DNA from: Thermococcus sp.
GTDB taxonomy: Archaea; Methanobacteriota_B; Thermococci; Thermococcales; Thermococcaceae
Assembly: GCA_011050175.1 (NCBI GenBank)
Contig: DRGF01000022.1
Span: 1 to 6,884 of the forward strand
Length of the DNA stretch: 6,884 nt
Reading direction: 5' to 3'
Shown: piece by piece, positions 5,737 through 6,884 of the stretch
Layout: the number at the start of each line of letters is the position of its first letter
Position numbering within the stretch: position 1 is the first letter of the stretch
Made by a program: the position numbers and the translations under genes
The notes under the pieces: generated by a model
Databases searched by the model: none
Told to the model about the DNA's origin: nothing
The model's input: only the letters and a program-made list of their open reading frames with translations

Positions 5737-6861
5737 TTAGGGGTGGGTAAGTAGCTTACCCGGGGGTAAGTTGGTTTTCTTTATAACTTCCCTCACAACG
5801 GGGTCGGGGATTGAATAGCCGTCGCTGGTCTTTTCGAGGTATCCATACTTGACAAGGTTTTTCAACAGAGCAGAGAACTTCGCATCGTTTATCTTTCCTG
5901 CCTTGAACTCGACGTACTCTTTTATGGAGCTCCAAGAATCGTTTCCCAGGGAAACTGCCTTCAGGATGTACCAGTACCTCGCGCTGTACCTCGTGAGGGT
6001 CGAGACTTCGTCAAGAACCAGCGCTTTGGCCCTCTCAAAGAGCTCGTCGAGGGCATCTTTTTCAGAGAGCTTTCTAACTCCCCTGAGGTAGCCGTAGAGG
6101 GTCAGCCATCCGACTATACCGTCAAGCTTTTCCACGGCTTTTTTGATTTCGTTGTTTGGAACATCCATACCAAGCTCTTTGAACCCTTTCCTCAGGAAGT
6201 CTTCGCTCTGCTCTTTTGAGAATCTCCTTAGGGTTATCTCCCTTGCATACCTGCCAAAGAGCGGCTTTTTTGGATTCTCAAGTCCTATAAACTCGTGAAG
6301 CATCCCGACCTCGGAGCCAGTCAGCACAAACGTCAGATTTGGCAGGTTGTCCACGGCATAAGCTATGAGACCGTCGTACTGTATCCCCGAAAGCCTGAGA
6401 TACTGGGCCTCGTCAAAAGCTATTATAACTCTCCTGCCTGTCTTCTCGACCCATGCGTCAAGCCTCTCAAGGAGCTCCGCAAGGTCGGGCTTTTCATCGA
6501 ACTCCACCTGAATGCCAGAAACTTTAATCCCTTTAACCCTTGAGAGGACGTTCACGAGTTCCATCCTCACTTTGTCTCTTCCCTTCAGGGACTTGAGGAG
6601 GCCTTCAAGGAGTTTTCTCGCGAGCAACTCTTGAGGAATCGAGCCGTGGGTGAAGTAGAGCGAGCGAACGTCAATCTTGGAGAACGGTTTTCCCGATTCG
6701 GAGAGCGCAACATTGAGGAGAGAGCTTTTGCCGAGCCTCCTGATGCCGAGCAGAAGGATTAGCGTTTCTCCGAGCTCAATGGCTTCGGAAAACTCCCTGA
6801 GCTCTTCCTCCCTATCGTAGAGGTCTTCCCTTCTCCTCTTCGGCTGGAGGTCGAACAGCAA
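5737..6861 (-). CDS. Archaeal AAA ATPase (SSO1545/MNG-type, ATPase_2 family) with winged-helix C-terminus
   Basis: A 374-residue STAND-like archaeal ATPase of unknown role; the family is expanded in Thermococcales and Sulfolobales. The N-terminus LFDLQPKRRREDLYDREEEL is the family hallmark. Walker A is Gly39-IRRL-Gly44-Lys45-Ser46, with the RR insertion characteristic of this family. Walker B is RVIIAFDEAQ, with Asp150 and Glu151. A sensor-1-like strand is TFVLTGSEVG (~177-186), and FGRYAREITLRRFS (~200-215) is the region where arginine-finger and lid residues lie. Residues ~290-365 form a winged-helix-like segment (WSSIKEYVEF through YSIPDPVVREVI). Start TTG 6861, with GGTGGGG just upstream, gives the family N-terminus. 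The frame stays open to the window edge, so a longer form is not excluded. Both ends of the gene overlap an inverted repeat (see repeats). It converges with a 1-nt gap on the deacetylase gene. Confidence 0.9.
   Translation of the reverse strand: MLFDLQPKRRREDLYDREEELREFSEAIELGETLILLLGIRRLGKSSLLNVALSESGKPFSKIDVRSLYFTHGSIPQELLARKLLEGLLKSLKGRDKVRMELVNVLSRVKGIKVSGIQVEFDEKPDLAELLERLDAWVEKTGRRVIIAFDEAQYLRLSGIQYDGLIAYAVDNLPNLTFVLTGSEVGMLHEFIGLENPKKPLFGRYAREITLRRFSKEQSEDFLRKGFKELGMDVPNNEIKKAVEKLDGIVGWLTLYGYLRGVRKLSEKDALDELFERAKALVLDEVSTLTRYSARYWYILKAVSLGNDSWSSIKEYVEFKAGKINDAKFSALLKNLVKYGYLEKTSDGYSIPDPVVREVIKKTNLPPGKLLTHP
5745..5770. repeat. Alternating GGGTAAG / CTTACCC / GGGTAAG elements
   Basis: GGGTAAG (5745-5751), CTTACCC (5755-5761) and GGGTAAG (5764-5770) occur in a row with 3-nt and 2-nt spacers. 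The middle arm can pair with either neighbour but not both. There is no T-run beside them, so a terminator role is uncertain. They sit immediately after the deacetylase stop, inside the ATPase 3' end. Confidence 0.75.
5748..5773 (-). repeat. Left copy of 26-bp inverted repeat flanking the ATPase
   Basis: Read on the minus strand from 5773 to 5748, this matches 6859-6884 on the plus strand at 22 of 26 positions. The first 11 (CAACTTACCCC), a GTAAG block and the final TACTTA are identical; mismatches are three in the middle spacer and one before TACTTA. It encodes residues 365-373 of the ATPase (LPPGKLLTH plus the flanking base pairs). A GGGTGGG stretch lies just outside it. Confidence 0.85.
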
Positions 6862-6884
6862 CTTACCCCACCGTAAGTTACTTA
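6859..6884 (+). repeat. Right copy of 26-bp inverted repeat, truncated by window edge
   Basis: This is the inverted partner of 5748-5773 and covers the ATPase TTG start and its presumed SD. It also holds an internal palindrome: AACTTAC (6860-6866) and GTAAGTT (6873-6879), a perfect 7-bp arm pair around 6 nt. The match runs to the last base of the window, so the true outer end is not visible. Confidence 0.85.

Noticed and set aside
5745..5770. A CRISPR repeat array
   Set aside because: The repeated heptamers are too short, have no spacers of regular size, and occur once in this layout.
5737..6884. The inverted-repeat unit as a classical insertion sequence
   Set aside because: The only gene inside is an AAA ATPase without a DDE, HUH or serine recombinase motif. 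No target duplication can be checked because the right edge is cut off.

Overview
The window looks like chromosomal DNA from a hyperthermophilic euryarchaeon of the order Thermococcales, more likely Thermococcus than Pyrococcus because the coding regions are fairly GC-rich. The evidence is an archaeal TATA-binding protein very close to the Pyrococcus/Thermococcus form, archaeal MBF1, the archaeal HMG-CoA synthase/thiolase/DUF35 trio, strong GGAGGTG-type ribosome binding sites, TTTAAA-type TATA boxes, and densely packed genes.

Positions 1-1990 (+ strand) hold a mevalonate-entry operon. It contains the C-terminal part of HMG-CoA synthase (its start lies outside the window), an SCP2-like acetoacetyl-CoA thiolase, and a small DUF35 zinc-ribbon/OB-fold protein. 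In archaea these three proteins form one complex that passes acetoacetyl-CoA from thiolase to synthase to make HMG-CoA for isoprenoid lipids. The genes nearly abut, each with its own Shine-Dalgarno (SD) site, and a T-rich terminator follows.

Positions 2116-2937 (- strand) hold a two-gene unit: a GNAT acetyltransferase and an unrecognised 96-residue protein that starts right after the GNAT stop. The unit diverges from the aMBF1 gene (2994-3533, +), and one TTTAAA element serves the short gap between them. aMBF1 converges, with a 4-nt gap, on an unrecognised 137-residue protein (3538-3951, -).

Positions 3952-4155 are the divergent control region of that protein and of tbp. It carries several stacked TATA-like elements and a small palindrome. 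tbp (TTG start at 4156) overlaps by a few bases a histone-deacetylase-superfamily gene (4725-5735), so the two are probably co-expressed. Two core transcription factors (aMBF1, TBP) therefore lie beside an acetyltransferase and a deacetylase-fold enzyme.

Positions 5737-6884 (- strand) hold a stand-alone archaeal AAA ATPase (SSO1545/MNG type). It is bracketed by a 26-bp imperfect inverted repeat (22 of 26 matching), one copy over its last codons and one over its TTG start, the latter running to the window edge. This is the most unusual structure in the window: it looks like a one-gene cassette about 1.1 kb long, or a gene with matching operator-like sites at both ends. No tRNA, rRNA, CRISPR array or transposase gene was seen, and there is no gene-free stretch over 300 bases.
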